64,000 bases of DNA from Streptomyces sp. NBC_01454 (lineage in GTDB: Bacteria > Actinomycetota > Actinomycetes > Streptomycetales > Streptomycetaceae), in the NCBI RefSeq assembly GCF_036227565.1, contig NZ_CP109462.1, positions 324,249-388,248 of the forward strand, in the 5' to 3' direction. The notes beneath the pieces were generated by a model. It saw only the letters and a program-made list of their open reading frames with translations. It had not been told where the DNA came from and made no database searches. Of the stretch, positions 1 through 8,720 are shown piece after piece; the stretch's first letter is position 1; every line of letters starts with the position of its first letter. A program made the translations under genes and the position numbers.

Positions 1-461
1 CGTCCGCCCTGCTCGTGATCGCCACCCACCGTTTCAGTCGGAGGACCTGGCGCAGCATGCTTCTCGCATGGTCGGCGGTTGCGAAGGTGGCGTATAGAGA
101 CGACCCGCTGCCGGCATGGCCTGCTTGACCACTTCTCGACCGCTGACTGGCAGCGCGGATCGCTGCTTGGTCGAGCCGAGCGAGGCTGCGCGTGCTCATG
201 ATGAACTGCAAGGTCAACTCCGTTTGTCATGCGGCTGGTTGATGGGGCGGGCCCGGGCGGCCGGGGGGAGGCGCGCCCGGGCCCGGAGCCTCCGCCGCGC
301 TGGGAGGGGGAGGCGGAGGCTGAGCCGCACAGGGCGGCTCCTTCACGGTGGTACGCGGGGCGACGGTCGAACACGATCCGCCGCGACACCTCGACTCTAC
401 AGCAGTAAATCCATTTAAGCAATACTCGGGGCCGGAGCTCGGCACTGAAATCGTCTGTTCG
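1..461. other. left-edge stretch without a convincing gene
   Basis: No open frame here looks like a real gene. The stretch holds a leftward copy of the element-wide promoter (394-422). About 70-130 bases downstream of it come GC-rich inverted repeats, one pairing a nine-base arm near 287-295 with one near 313-321, and a second built on GGGCCCGGGC-type arms near 251-283. A short structured transcript or an early-terminated leader is possible. A proline-rich minus-strand reading frame ending at 227 exists but has no supporting feature. Confidence 0.4.
394..422 (-). promoter_or_regulatory. element-wide promoter, copy 1
   Basis: On the minus strand, -35 TTGCTT, a 17-bp spacer and -10 TAGAGT. The spacer starts AAATGG where other copies have AATTGG. 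It would fire leftwards, towards the window edge, where no clear gene starts. Confidence 0.7.
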
Positions 462-614
462 GTGGCCTCGGCGGCCTGGGGTGCAGCCACCGCGTGGAAG
501 GTCTCAATGGACGGTGGTGCTGGCGTGCTCGCCGGAACCGGTGCCCTTTCCGTGATGGGCGGTGCGTCATTTCGGCAGACGCGGCATTGCCGGCTGCTTA
601 GGCTGACGAAGTGA
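462..614 (+). CDS. possible small membrane-protein remnant
   Basis: A short frame runs into the GTG of the following HAD gene with a GTGA overlap. The readable part is Ala/Gly-rich and moderately hydrophobic, then ends in a basic tail (RQTRHCRLLRLTK), as in small plasmid membrane proteins. The frame stays open upstream through the promoter copy at 394-422, so its true 5' end is unclear, and there is no good ribosome-binding site at GTG 462. It may be the 3' part of a gene cut by rearrangement. The function is unknown. Confidence 0.25.
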   Translation: MASAAWGAATAWKVSMDGGAGVLAGTGALSVMGGASFRQTRHCRLLRLTK

Positions 615-1318
615 CGAAGACGGTGGTGGCGGTCCTGTGGGACTTCGCCTGGACTCTCATGGCCCCCGAGCCGGCGGGCCGGTGGTTAGCGAGGGGCTTG
701 GCCGAGGCCGGGATACGGGTGCAGGCGGACGAGCAGGCCGCGTGGGCGGCGACGGCCGCTGCAGCGGGTTTCCCCTGCCCGGCGACGCCACGCCGCGACC
801 TGACGCCGGACCAGCTCGCGGCATGGCGGCACCGCGCGCTGGGTCCGGAGATCCATGAGGCTGTCTATCGGGGCCTCCTGGAACGCGCCGGGCTGCCGTG
901 GCCCCGGGCAGCGCAGGTCCTCTACCGCCGGCACATGGCTGCCGATGGATGGCAGCGGTACCCGGATGCGGCCGATGTCCTGAAGCGGCTGACCGCAGCC
1001 GGGTTGGCCTGCGGCGTCGTGAGCAACATCGGATGGGACATCCGTGTTCCGCTCGCTGCCGCCGGGCTGCTTCCGTACCTTGGCACGGTCGTGTGCTCGT
1101 GCGAGGAGGGTGTCCGCAAGCCGGATCCGGCGTTGTTCGCCATAGCCTGCGAGCGCCTGGGTGTCGACCCGGCCAGAACCCTGATGGTCGGCGACAGCCC
1201 GCACGCAGATTCCGGGGGTGAGGCGCTGGGTATCCGCACCGTGCTGGTCTCCCCGCAGCCGCCCGACGGTCGCCCCACCGGCCTGCTGCCTGTCCTCGCT
1301 GCAGCGCAACTCTGCTGA
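611..1318 (+). CDS. HAD-superfamily hydrolase
   Basis: This 235-residue protein has the four HAD motifs in order. Motif I is DFAWTL at residue 11, motif II lies in VVSNIG, motif III is the Lys of RKPDP, and motif IV is VGDSPHAD. The probable activity is phosphatase or dehalogenase chemistry on a small soluble substrate that cannot be named from sequence. Motif I has D-F-A instead of the usual D-x-D, so the general acid/base aspartate is replaced. Related actinobacterial HADs with D-F-S at this place are known, so this may be a subfamily trait, not inactivation. The GTG start overlaps the stop of the preceding frame and has only a weak ribosome-binding site. Confidence 0.8.
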   Translation: MTKTVVAVLWDFAWTLMAPEPAGRWLARGLAEAGIRVQADEQAAWAATAAAAGFPCPATPRRDLTPDQLAAWRHRALGPEIHEAVYRGLLERAGLPWPRAAQVLYRRHMAADGWQRYPDAADVLKRLTAAGLACGVVSNIGWDIRVPLAAAGLLPYLGTVVCSCEEGVRKPDPALFAIACERLGVDPARTLMVGDSPHADSGGEALGIRTVLVSPQPPDGRPTGLLPVLAAAQLC

Positions 1319-1363
1319 TCACAGGCTTCCACCCCGAGGATCGCCCCCACAGAGAGGATGGTC

Positions 1364-1660
1364 ATGCCACTTGAACCAGAGGTCCCCGACTGCCTTCCCC
1401 GGCCACCCCGGGATGCCCCGTGGGACTGGGCCGTCGCCGCGGATATCCCCCCGGAAAGCGAGGCGGCTATCGAGCGGCTCCACGCCGTGAGCCAGTGGCA
1501 CGGCACGCAGATTCTTAAGGTCTTGTTCGCCCAGAACAACCCCGACGAATCGCGCCTTCAGGAACTGCGAGCCGAACGGGAGGCGTGCAGAGCCGACCTG
1601 GAGACGCTGTGGACAGCTGAGCCCTTGGTGGCCATCGAGATCGGACACAAGTGGTCATAA
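1364..1660 (+). CDS. hypothetical protein, 98 residues
   Basis: Not recognised. The protein begins Pro-rich and acidic and continues as an apparently helical segment with many Glu, Arg and Leu residues (about residues 25-85). There is no membrane segment or Cys motif. Two ATG codons lie close together at 1358 and 1364. The second is chosen because AGAGAGG then sits six bases upstream. It lies 45 bases after the HAD gene on the same strand and may be co-transcribed with it. Confidence 0.5.
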   Translation: MPLEPEVPDCLPRPPRDAPWDWAVAADIPPESEAAIERLHAVSQWHGTQILKVLFAQNNPDESRLQELRAEREACRADLETLWTAEPLVAIEIGHKWS

Positions 1661-1837
1661 CCCGTCCCACGCTGTCGGGCTGCTCCGAAGATGTCGGTAG
1701 GCGGCCACTGGCCTCGGCAACGTGAAATCTTCCGTGCGCTGCTGAATTCTTCGGTGCGGCCCGACCGTGGTGACGTCGGTGGTGACTGCCGACACATCGT
1801 CACTACACGCGCGTGGGCGGCCGATCGGCATCGTTAG

Positions 1838-1866
1838 TTGCGTAATTGGAAATGATGCTGTAGAGT
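1838..1866 (+). promoter_or_regulatory. element-wide promoter, copy 2
   Basis: -35 TTGCGT, a 17-bp spacer beginning AATTGG, and -10 TAGAGT, pointing right. The cyclotransferase gene starts 46 bases after the -10. It is a full-strength match to the copies near 46.5 and 52.8 kb. Confidence 0.85.
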
Positions 1867-1912
1867 TGAGTCATCAACGCCGGAGAAGGTCACCGGCGAG
1901 CAGTACAGAAGG

Positions 1913-2356
1913 GTGGCGAACGAGTTGTTCACCACTGAGCAGAAGCCCGTCTTCGTCTATGGCACGCTCCGTGCCGGACAGGGCAACTACCTGGGCATCC
2001 TCCAGGGGACCACGGTTCAGGAGCGCCCGGCGACTCTGAACGACTACACGCTCTTCGGCGCGGGTGTCCCCTTCGCCGTCAAGCGAGAGGGCCGCATCGT
2101 CGTCGGTGAGGTCATGGACGTGGACGCCGAGCTGTGGACCACGGTGCTCCGTCGCCTCGACCGGCTCGAAGGCTACCGGGGTGAGGGGCGCGAGAACATG
2201 TACGACCGCAAGGTTCGTACCGTCACTCTCGCCGATGGCAGCACGGTCGAGGCGTACGTCTACCTCGCGGGCGAGTCGTCCCGCCGCTGGTTCACCGACG
2301 CTGACGAGATCCCCGGCGGGGACTTCGTCAAGGCGGAATCCCGGTACTCCTGGTAG
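1913..2356 (+). CDS. gamma-glutamylcyclotransferase-like (AIG2/GGCT) protein
   Basis: This 147-residue protein carries the family signature FVYGTLR near its N-terminus and the acidic LDRLEGY segment that supplies the catalytic glutamate in the GGCT fold. Members cleave gamma-glutamyl amide or isopeptide-like bonds by cyclisation to 5-oxoproline. Here it precedes a class II glutamine amidotransferase and faces an amidoligase operon. In that setting the family is thought to remove or trim gamma-glutamyl linkages made by amidoligases. The GTG start is preceded by purine-rich CAGAAGG, and element-wide promoter copy 2 lies directly upstream. A perfect stem-loop follows the gene, so it is probably transcribed alone. 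Confidence 0.85.
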   Translation: MANELFTTEQKPVFVYGTLRAGQGNYLGILQGTTVQERPATLNDYTLFGAGVPFAVKREGRIVVGEVMDVDAELWTTVLRRLDRLEGYRGEGRENMYDRKVRTVTLADGSTVEAYVYLAGESSRRWFTDADEIPGGDFVKAESRYSW

Positions 2357-2420
2357 TCCGCATCGCCACCGTACGAACCCCTGTCCGGGGCGGCGGATGG
2401 CACAACCCATCTTGAAACAC

Positions 2421-2451
2421 CCGTCAGGCCGCGCGCGGCGCGGCCTGACGG
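2421..2451 (+). terminator. hairpin terminator after the GGCT gene
   Basis: Perfect 14-bp GC-rich stem (2421-2434 pairing with 2438-2451) with a 3-base loop and no U-tract, as is common in Streptomyces. It separates the GGCT gene from the next gene. Confidence 0.75.
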
Positions 2452-2507
2452 CTTGAGCAGTACACCTCGGCCCCTTCTGGGCGCCCGAGGCGAAGTAAGG
2501 AACAACC

Positions 2508-3440
2508 ATGTGCGGTCTGTTCGGAGTTATCCGCAACCAGACCTGTGACCCCACTCGCGCGACCATCATGTGCGTTGCCCTGGGCCAGCTGGCCGAGGAG
2601 CGGGGTAAGGACTCGGCGGGGCTGGCATTCGCCACCTCCGCGACCAAGAAGCTGGACCGGCGCCCGGTCACCAACCGTCGCGACGTGACGGCGGGCGGCT
2701 GGCGGATCATCAAGGGACCGGGCCGGTTCCGCGACGTGTGGAAGCCCGCCTACAACAGCGCGCTCGACGCGGCTCCGGTCGCTCTCGGGCACACCCGCTG
2801 GGCGACCCAGGGCGGGACGACGCTGGTCAACTCCAGCCCGTTGCAGGTGGGTCAGCTCATCGGCACGCACAACGGAGACGTGGACACCTGGCCGCTCCGG
2901 TCGGACTTCGGTCTCCCGCGTCCGACCGGGGGCACCGACACCGAGGTCCTGTACCAGGCTCTCGATCAGGCGGGCGGGGTCATCCTGCCCACCCTCGACG
3001 TCCTGGAGTCCACCGTGGGCCGGGCTGCGCTGGTGTGGACCGACCGGCGTTGGCCGCAGTTGGTCATGCTGGCGCGCACGGCGGTGAGCCCGCTCTCCGT
3101 CGCTGTCGACACGGACGGGAACCTCTACTGGGCGTCCAACCCCGGGTGGTTCGACAAGGCCGCCCGTGCGGCGGACGTCTCCATCACGGAAGTCCTGATG
3201 GTTCCGGAGGGAACGCTGATGATGGTGGACTACTCCTCGGGGGCTCCGGTCCCGATCGACCAGCGGAAGTTCACCGCGACGGCCCGTGCCAAGGACGACC
3301 GTCTGGCGCACATCGTCGCCTACCGGGGCTTCAGCCTGGATGACCAGCTGGCCGACGAGGAGGTGTGTGGCCACCGGACGCTCCGGGAGCCCCAGCGGTC
3401 ACGGTCCGTGCCGCCGACGCTCTGGCTCTCGCCCAAGTAA
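2508..3440 (+). CDS. class II glutamine amidotransferase
   Basis: The 310-residue protein begins Met-Cys-Gly-Leu-Phe-Gly, so Cys2 becomes the N-terminal nucleophile after Met removal, as in PurF, GlmS and AsnB. Further glutaminase-pocket motifs are GHTRWAT, THNGD and the Asp of GGTDTEV. The glutaminase domain fills the protein, and no synthetase or isomerase domain is attached. It should hydrolyse glutamine to give ammonia, or act as a gamma-glutamyl amidase. Stand-alone enzymes of this type recur next to amidoligase and GGCT genes. The ATG has AAGGAA eight bases upstream. The gene ends in a very strong stem-loop shared with the convergent amidoligase operon. Confidence 0.85.
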   Translation: MCGLFGVIRNQTCDPTRATIMCVALGQLAEERGKDSAGLAFATSATKKLDRRPVTNRRDVTAGGWRIIKGPGRFRDVWKPAYNSALDAAPVALGHTRWATQGGTTLVNSSPLQVGQLIGTHNGDVDTWPLRSDFGLPRPTGGTDTEVLYQALDQAGGVILPTLDVLESTVGRAALVWTDRRWPQLVMLARTAVSPLSVAVDTDGNLYWASNPGWFDKAARAADVSITEVLMVPEGTLMMVDYSSGAPVPIDQRKFTATARAKDDRLAHIVAYRGFSLDDQLADEEVCGHRTLREPQRSRSVPPTLWLSPK

Positions 3441-3452
3441 GTCCACCGACCC

Positions 3453-3503
3453 GGGAAAAGGGGCTGGGGCACCGCATGTTGCGGTGCCCCAGCCCCTTTT
3501 CCC
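3453..3503. terminator. bidirectional terminator
   Basis: Perfect 23-bp stem (3453-3475 with 3481-3503) and a 5-base loop between two convergent genes. The A/T-rich ends of both arms give short U-tracts in each direction. Confidence 0.9.
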
Positions 3504-3512
3504 GTTGGGCAC

Positions 3513-5132
3513 TCAGTACTGGCCGTTGTGCCAGCGGGTGCCGGCGAACAGCGCGGCGACCTGCGCTCGGTTCTCCTCCCGGCTGAAGATCCGGTCCACC
3601 ATGCTGCGGAACGACCGCGTGGTGTTGGACCACGCCTCGCCGGTCAGCCGCCCGCGGTGGCCGGCCGCAGCCGCGGCCTGGCGGTGGTGCCCGACGCGTT
3701 GCCGCGGCGGCGGCGCCGTGGTCCCGGCCTCCCGCAGGGCGGCGTTCGTCAGGCCGAGCGACACGTTGACCTGCGCCTGGATGGTCCCCGGATCCAGCGA
3801 TCCGTCCCACATCCGGAACTCGGCGTGGTCGCTCTCCCGCCCGTTGACGGACTGGAAGTTCAGTCCGATGTGGTGACTGTTGTTGTACCGCTGGACGGCC
3901 GAGACCGAGGTGTAGGGGCTCGACGGCTGGTTGTTGGGAGTGCACCACTCCAGGCCACGGTGATTGTCGCTGGCCGGGTTCTGGGCGATCCGGTAGATGA
4001 CATCCTCGTACCCGGCCACGGTGTTGATCAGCTGGTTGTGGTTGGCAACGGTGTGGTCGTAGTCGGGGACGGCCACGTGGACATGGCCGCCGGTGCGGGC
4101 ACTGGCGATGCCTCCGTTGCGCTGGACGATCTCGCACACCTGGGCCAGGTTGTTCCACGTCTGCGGCTCGTCGTAGAGAATCGGCGAGACGATCTCACCG
4201 GCGACGGTGCCGTCTCTCTCCAGCCGCCACGCGTTCGGGGCGTCGGTGTATCCCGCGTGCTGTGATGCGTGCCATCCATGCATGTGCGGGTCTGGTGCGA
4301 TGCCGGCTGCGTGCAGTTCGCGGGCGATCCGCTGGTTGGCTTCCTGTCGCGCGGAGTGAGACATCGACGAGGGATAGTCGAACTCGATTTCGACACCGAA
4401 GGCACGCCCGCCTTCGCGCGCGCCGAGGCCGCCGGTGGCGTTCTCCGTCAGGTACGGCACCAGCGCCTCGCCGGCCGACCTGCGCTCGCGGGCCTGGTCG
4501 TACGCCTCCTGGAAGGCGTCCATGTCTTCGGAGTAGGAGCGCACCGCGGGTTGGGCCGCCCGCTCGGCACGGGCCTGGTCCTGGGCGGCGATCGAGGCGG
4601 CATGTTCGGCCGCCACCTCGTCCAGGACCTCCTGAGCGGCGGCCCGGTCGATCGCCGAGCGGCCGCTCGCGCCGAATTGCTCCTGCACCAGGTTGGCCAC
4701 CGCGGCCTGGTGGGAGCAGGTGCCGTCCTCGTCGCCGGCGTGCATGTCGCCGCCGGTGCACCGCAGGCTCTCCGGGCTCACCTGGATCTGGCCGTCCGGG
4801 CCGCGGGTGACCCGAACGTCGCCCTCGATGAAGTGGCGCCCGTCCTCGTCGGAAACGCTGGCACCGAGGTTGACCAGGGCGTCCTGCTCGTCGGTCACCT
4901 GTCCTTGGATGGTGTCCGGGTTGCGCGGCAGGAACAGCAGGTGGTCATCGCCGCTGACCACGTAGGTCTGCAGAATCGGTGCGTCGACCGGACTGGTGTC
5001 GACGAAGCGCACCTCAGCGCGCTCCGGCCGTTCCTCAATGGTCAGCGGCGCAGCCTCGGCGACGAGCGTGTCCGTGCCCCGCGTCGGCGCGACACTGTGG
5101 TGCTGATGATCTATTCGGCTTCCCGAGCCCAC
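3513..5132 (-). CDS. amidoligase-family enzyme, paralogue 1
   Basis: This 539-residue protein belongs to the putative amidoligase family (glutamine-synthetase-like COOH-NH2 ligase fold). The core spans roughly the second half: GVEIEFD, then GTVAGEIVSPILYD, then TGGHVHV, which supply the conserved acidic and His residues for metal-ATP binding. Family members are predicted to join an amine to a carboxylate with ATP. Substrates here are unknown. The first half is variable and acidic. The GTG start is chosen because residues 2-10 (GSGSRIDHQ) then match the N-termini of both paralogues downstream. It lies one base after the stop of the 180-residue gene, so translation is probably coupled. It differs from the paralogues in having Asp-Gly instead of Asp-Cys before TVAGE. 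Confidence 0.8.
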   Translation of the reverse strand: MGSGSRIDHQHHSVAPTRGTDTLVAEAAPLTIEERPERAEVRFVDTSPVDAPILQTYVVSGDDHLLFLPRNPDTIQGQVTDEQDALVNLGASVSDEDGRHFIEGDVRVTRGPDGQIQVSPESLRCTGGDMHAGDEDGTCSHQAAVANLVQEQFGASGRSAIDRAAAQEVLDEVAAEHAASIAAQDQARAERAAQPAVRSYSEDMDAFQEAYDQARERRSAGEALVPYLTENATGGLGAREGGRAFGVEIEFDYPSSMSHSARQEANQRIARELHAAGIAPDPHMHGWHASQHAGYTDAPNAWRLERDGTVAGEIVSPILYDEPQTWNNLAQVCEIVQRNGGIASARTGGHVHVAVPDYDHTVANHNQLINTVAGYEDVIYRIAQNPASDNHRGLEWCTPNNQPSSPYTSVSAVQRYNNSHHIGLNFQSVNGRESDHAEFRMWDGSLDPGTIQAQVNVSLGLTNAALREAGTTAPPPRQRVGHHRQAAAAAGHRGRLTGEAWSNTTRSFRSMVDRIFSREENRAQVAALFAGTRWHNGQY

Positions 5133-5133
5133 G

Positions 5134-5676
5134 TCATTCCCCCCGCACGTTCGGCGGCAGCGCACCCTGCTCGGCCGCCAGTTGGATCACGCCGGCCTGG
5201 TGGAGCGAAACCAGCAGGCTCCACTCGTCATCGGGCTCGATCCAGATCAGCGCCTCATCCGGCCCCTCGGGACGAGGCAGCCGACCGGCCGGCTTGTAGA
5301 ACGTGGTCACCAGGACCAGCGGGACGGGCGCATCCCAGCGGCTGACCACCGGGGGCGTGTCCCGCGGGGCGAGAATCGCCTGCTGCTGCTCGGGGCTGCA
5401 CTGCGCGAACTCTTCCGACGCCGCGAGCACGGCCTGCAGCTGCACCTGGAGACGCAGGGCCAGCCGGATGCGTGCGGCAGCCTTCTCCTTCGGGCTGATG
5501 AGTTCGGGGTATTCCGGAATCAGGCCTTCCATGAGCTCGGTCGGGGTGTCGGAGTAGCCGCGCCAGCTCCCGCCGTCGTAGATCATCTCGAAGACGTAGT
5601 TGCTGCCGTTGTCCTTCTTCGGAGGGTCCAGCGGAGTGGCGGCGGAAGAGGCGTTGCGGGTGCGGATGAAGGTCAT
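5134..5676 (-). CDS. hypothetical protein between amidoligases
   Basis: A 180-residue soluble protein that I do not recognise. The middle (about residues 60-105) is helical and Gln/Glu-rich, and the C-terminal third includes PDEALIWIEPDDEWSLL. There is no membrane segment and no Cys pair. It sits between paralogues 1 and 2, with GGAG seven bases before its ATG and only one base between its stop and the GTG of paralogue 1. The position suggests an accessory subunit or substrate-like partner of the amidoligases, which is inference only. Confidence 0.7.
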   Translation of the reverse strand: MTFIRTRNASSAATPLDPPKKDNGSNYVFEMIYDGGSWRGYSDTPTELMEGLIPEYPELISPKEKAAARIRLALRLQVQLQAVLAASEEFAQCSPEQQQAILAPRDTPPVVSRWDAPVPLVLVTTFYKPAGRLPRPEGPDEALIWIEPDDEWSLLVSLHQAGVIQLAAEQGALPPNVRGE

Positions 5677-5690
5677 GGCATCTCCAGGGG

Positions 5691-7166
5691 TTAGTGCCGC
5701 TGCCAGCGGGTTTGTTGGAACAGAGCGGTCGCCTGCGCCTTATCCTCAGGGCGCTGGAAGAGCGAATCGACCATCTGCCGGAAGTTCGCGGTGGTCGTGC
5801 GCCAATCGTCACCGGACAGCCGCCGGCGCTGTCCGACTCCTGCCTGGCGCCGCTGCTCGCGATGGCTGCCCAGCTGCATGCGCGTGCCCGGGACGGTGGT
5901 GTCGTCCCGGACGGCTGCGGCCGCCATGCCCAGGGAGAGCTTGACCTGCGTCTGGATCACAGAAGGGTTGAGCGAGCCGTCCCACAGCCGGAACTCGCCG
6001 TGCGCGCTCTCCCCGCCGCGCCGCGCGCCGCTCAGGTTCACGGCCATGCCGTGGTACGACTCGATCTGCGAGATCGCCGTATACCCCTGCGACGGGACCG
6101 GGTTGGGACGGCACCAGCGTGTACCGCGGTGTTGATTGCCCTCGGAAGCGGGGTTCTGGGCGAGCCGGTACAGCACGTCCTCGTGCGCGGCGTACGTCTG
6201 CATGAGCCGGGTGTGGTTGGCAACGTCGTGGTCGTAGTCGTGCATGCCCACGTGGACATGGCCGCCTGTGCCGAACGAGGCTCGGCCGCCGTTTCGCTCG
6301 ATGATCTCGCAGGCAGTCGCGAGGTTCTGCCAGGACTGGGGCTCGTCGTACAGGATCGGCGAGACCAGCTCGCCGGCCACCGTGCAGTCCTGCTCCAGCC
6401 GCCATGCGTTCGGCTCGTCGGTGTATCCCGCCTCCAGCTGGGAGTGGTATCCGTGCTGCCGTGCCGTGCGGGACAGGCCCGCATCACGCAGTTCGCGGCC
6501 GATGTTCTGGATGGCCTGACGCCGGTCGACGCCGGGCTGGATGTCGAACTCGATCTCCACGCCGAACCCGCGACCACCCTCACGGGCCCCGAGCCCGCCG
6601 GTCGCGTTCTCCGTCATGTACGGAACGACCTGCTCCCCGCGCTCCGCTCGCTCGCGCGCGGCCTCGTAATCGCGCTGGAAGGCGTCGAAGTCGTCGGTGT
6701 AGCTGACGGCCTCGTTCTCCGGCCATTGCTCGCGGGCCTGCTCCTGGAGGGCGGTGGCCGCCTGGTGCTCGGCCGCGACCTCGTCCAGGACCTGCTGGGC
6801 GGCGGCACGTTGGACGGCACGGTCGTCGGCGCTGCTCCAATCCGTAGGAAGGCCGCGCTGGCCGGGCACCGACACGGCAGGGTCAGTCCCCCACAGTTGT
6901 GCGATCGGGCCGTCAGGATGGTCCTCGGATCCGGGGCGCCCGAACTCATCCTGGAGCCTCTGGCGGAGTTGATAGAACTCGGCGGTCTCCTCGTCGGTCG
7001 CGGCATTCTCGGACACCCTCGTGCCGAGCCGCAGTACTTCGCCGATGAGCTGTTGCTGTTCCAGACCTCCCAACACGTCGATGGCTTCGTCGGGCGCGGT
7101 GATGGTGGTGCCCGCCGTCGTGGCGACGAGATGGTGCTGGTGGTCGATCCTGCTGCCGGACCCCAT
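5691..7166 (-). CDS. amidoligase-family enzyme, paralogue 2
   Basis: The 491-residue paralogue of the neighbouring genes starts with the shared leader MGSGSRIDHQHHLVATTAG. A variable, Gln/Glu-rich helical region of about 170 residues follows, then the amidoligase core with GVEIEFD, CTVAGELVSPILYD and TGGHVHV, and a conserved C-terminal part with EFRLWDGSL. The fold and chemistry are predicted as for paralogue 1: ATP-dependent amide bond formation with an unknown substrate. It is the middle gene of a tightly packed leftward operon. The ATG start is clear from leader conservation and a GGGGG ribosome-binding site. Confidence 0.82.
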   Translation of the reverse strand: MGSGSRIDHQHHLVATTAGTTITAPDEAIDVLGGLEQQQLIGEVLRLGTRVSENAATDEETAEFYQLRQRLQDEFGRPGSEDHPDGPIAQLWGTDPAVSVPGQRGLPTDWSSADDRAVQRAAAQQVLDEVAAEHQAATALQEQAREQWPENEAVSYTDDFDAFQRDYEAARERAERGEQVVPYMTENATGGLGAREGGRGFGVEIEFDIQPGVDRRQAIQNIGRELRDAGLSRTARQHGYHSQLEAGYTDEPNAWRLEQDCTVAGELVSPILYDEPQSWQNLATACEIIERNGGRASFGTGGHVHVGMHDYDHDVANHTRLMQTYAAHEDVLYRLAQNPASEGNQHRGTRWCRPNPVPSQGYTAISQIESYHGMAVNLSGARRGGESAHGEFRLWDGSLNPSVIQTQVKLSLGMAAAAVRDDTTVPGTRMQLGSHREQRRQAGVGQRRRLSGDDWRTTTANFRQMVDSLFQRPEDKAQATALFQQTRWQRH

Positions 7167-7245
7167 CGGTGTGGCCCCCTTTCTGTACTCGGTTTCTGTC
7201 CGTCGCCCTCAGCGAGGTCGACGGGGGTGGGTGTGGCGGTGAGTG

Positions 7246-8718
7246 CTACCAGCCCTGGGATTCGGGCTGTTGCCAGCGGGTGACGGCGTAGAGGGCGGCT
7301 GCCTGCGCTCTCTCTTGCCGGCGGTGGAAGATCTCGTCGGTGAATCGACGGAAGCTGAGGCTGTTGGCCGCCAGATCCCCGACGGTGAGCCGCTGATCGG
7401 GCCCCCACTCCTGGCGGTGTCGGCCCAGCGACATCGGCTCGCTCCGCCTGGATGCCTGTGGTCCCCCGCGGACTGCTGCGGCCACCATGCCGAGGGAGAC
7501 GTTGACCTGCGTCTGGATGACGGCGGGATCGACCGAGCCGTCCCACAGCCGGAACTCGCCGTGGTCGCTCCGTTGGCCCCGCGCTGCCGTGAGGTTGACG
7601 GCCATGCCGTGCCGGGCACGGCTCTGGACATCGGGCAGGGACCGGTAGCCGCCCGAAGGCACGTGGTTGGGCTCGCACCACTCGGTTCCGCGGTGTGCGG
7701 AGTCCGGGGCGTTCCGGTTCGCTGCGAGCCGGAACAGGACGTCCTCGTAGTCGCCGTACATCTGCATCAGGCGGTGGTGGTTGGCGACCTCGTGGTCGTA
7801 GTCGTGGAGGCCGACGTGGACGTGGCCGCCGGTGCGCTCGCTGGCGCCGCCGCCGTGCCGTCGGACGATCTCGCAGACGGTGGCGAGGTTCTGCCAGGTC
7901 TGCGGCTCGTCGTACATGATCGGCGAGACGATTTCGCCCGCGACGGTGCAGTCGTCTTCGAGGCGCCATGCGTTGGGGGCATCGGTGTATCCGGCGTACT
8001 GCTGGGAGTGGTAGCTGTGCATGTCCCTGTCCCGGGCCAGGCCGGCCTCGTGCAGGTCACGGCCGATGGCACGCAGCGCTTCGTGCTGATCGTCCCAGTC
8101 GCCGTCGGTGTCGAACTCGATCTCCACGCCGAAGCCGCGCCCGCCCTCGCGGGCGCCCAGGCCCCCGGTGGCGTCTTCCAGGAGATAGGGCACCGCTTGC
8201 TCACCCCGGATCTCCCGGTTCCACGCCGCATCGTGGATCTCGCGGAAGGCCTCGAAGTCCTCCACGAAGCCGGTCTCAGGCTCAGTCGGCCATCGGTCAC
8301 GGGCCTGCACGGCGAGCGCTGCCGATGCCTGGTGTTCCTCCAGTACTTCGTCCAGGACCTGCTGCGCCGCGGTGCGCTGCAGGGGGATGCCCGCCGGCGG
8401 TTCGCTGGCCCGGGGCGGGAAGCTGGGGCTCTCTTCCTCGGCCTCTTCACGCTCGGCGTCCTCAATGAGGCCGTGGCCGTTCCACAGGTCGTGCTCATGT
8501 CGGAGCCGATCACGCAGGCCCCAGTACTCCATGGCCTCCTCGAGCGTGGCCTGCCCGTTGTTCGCCTCCCAGTCGGCCTGGATCTGCAGGGCCTGGTCGA
8601 TGAGCTCACGCTGCGCCTCGGGCATGAGGTCGACCTCGTTGGCTGGGGCCTCGATGGTCAGCCCCGCCGTGGTGGCGACGAGGTGGTGCTGGTGATCGAT
8701 CCGGCTGCCCGAGCCCAT
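7246..8718 (-). CDS. amidoligase-family enzyme, paralogue 3
   Basis: The 490-residue third paralogue has the same 19-residue leader (MGSGSRIDHQHHLVATTAG) as paralogue 2, a divergent acidic helical region, and the core motifs GVEIEFD, CTVAGEIVSPIMYD and TGGHVHV. Core spacing equals that of paralogue 2, while the regions between leader and core differ most. This is the pattern expected if the core chemistry is kept and partners differ. It starts two bases after the stop of the Cys-rich gene at 8721-9854, indicating one transcript. Three intact copies in tandem are unusual for the family. Confidence 0.82.
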   Translation of the reverse strand: MGSGSRIDHQHHLVATTAGLTIEAPANEVDLMPEAQRELIDQALQIQADWEANNGQATLEEAMEYWGLRDRLRHEHDLWNGHGLIEDAEREEAEEESPSFPPRASEPPAGIPLQRTAAQQVLDEVLEEHQASAALAVQARDRWPTEPETGFVEDFEAFREIHDAAWNREIRGEQAVPYLLEDATGGLGAREGGRGFGVEIEFDTDGDWDDQHEALRAIGRDLHEAGLARDRDMHSYHSQQYAGYTDAPNAWRLEDDCTVAGEIVSPIMYDEPQTWQNLATVCEIVRRHGGGASERTGGHVHVGLHDYDHEVANHHRLMQMYGDYEDVLFRLAANRNAPDSAHRGTEWCEPNHVPSGGYRSLPDVQSRARHGMAVNLTAARGQRSDHGEFRLWDGSVDPAVIQTQVNVSLGMVAAAVRGGPQASRRSEPMSLGRHRQEWGPDQRLTVGDLAANSLSFRRFTDEIFHRRQERAQAAALYAVTRWQQPESQGW

Positions 8719-8720
8719 TG

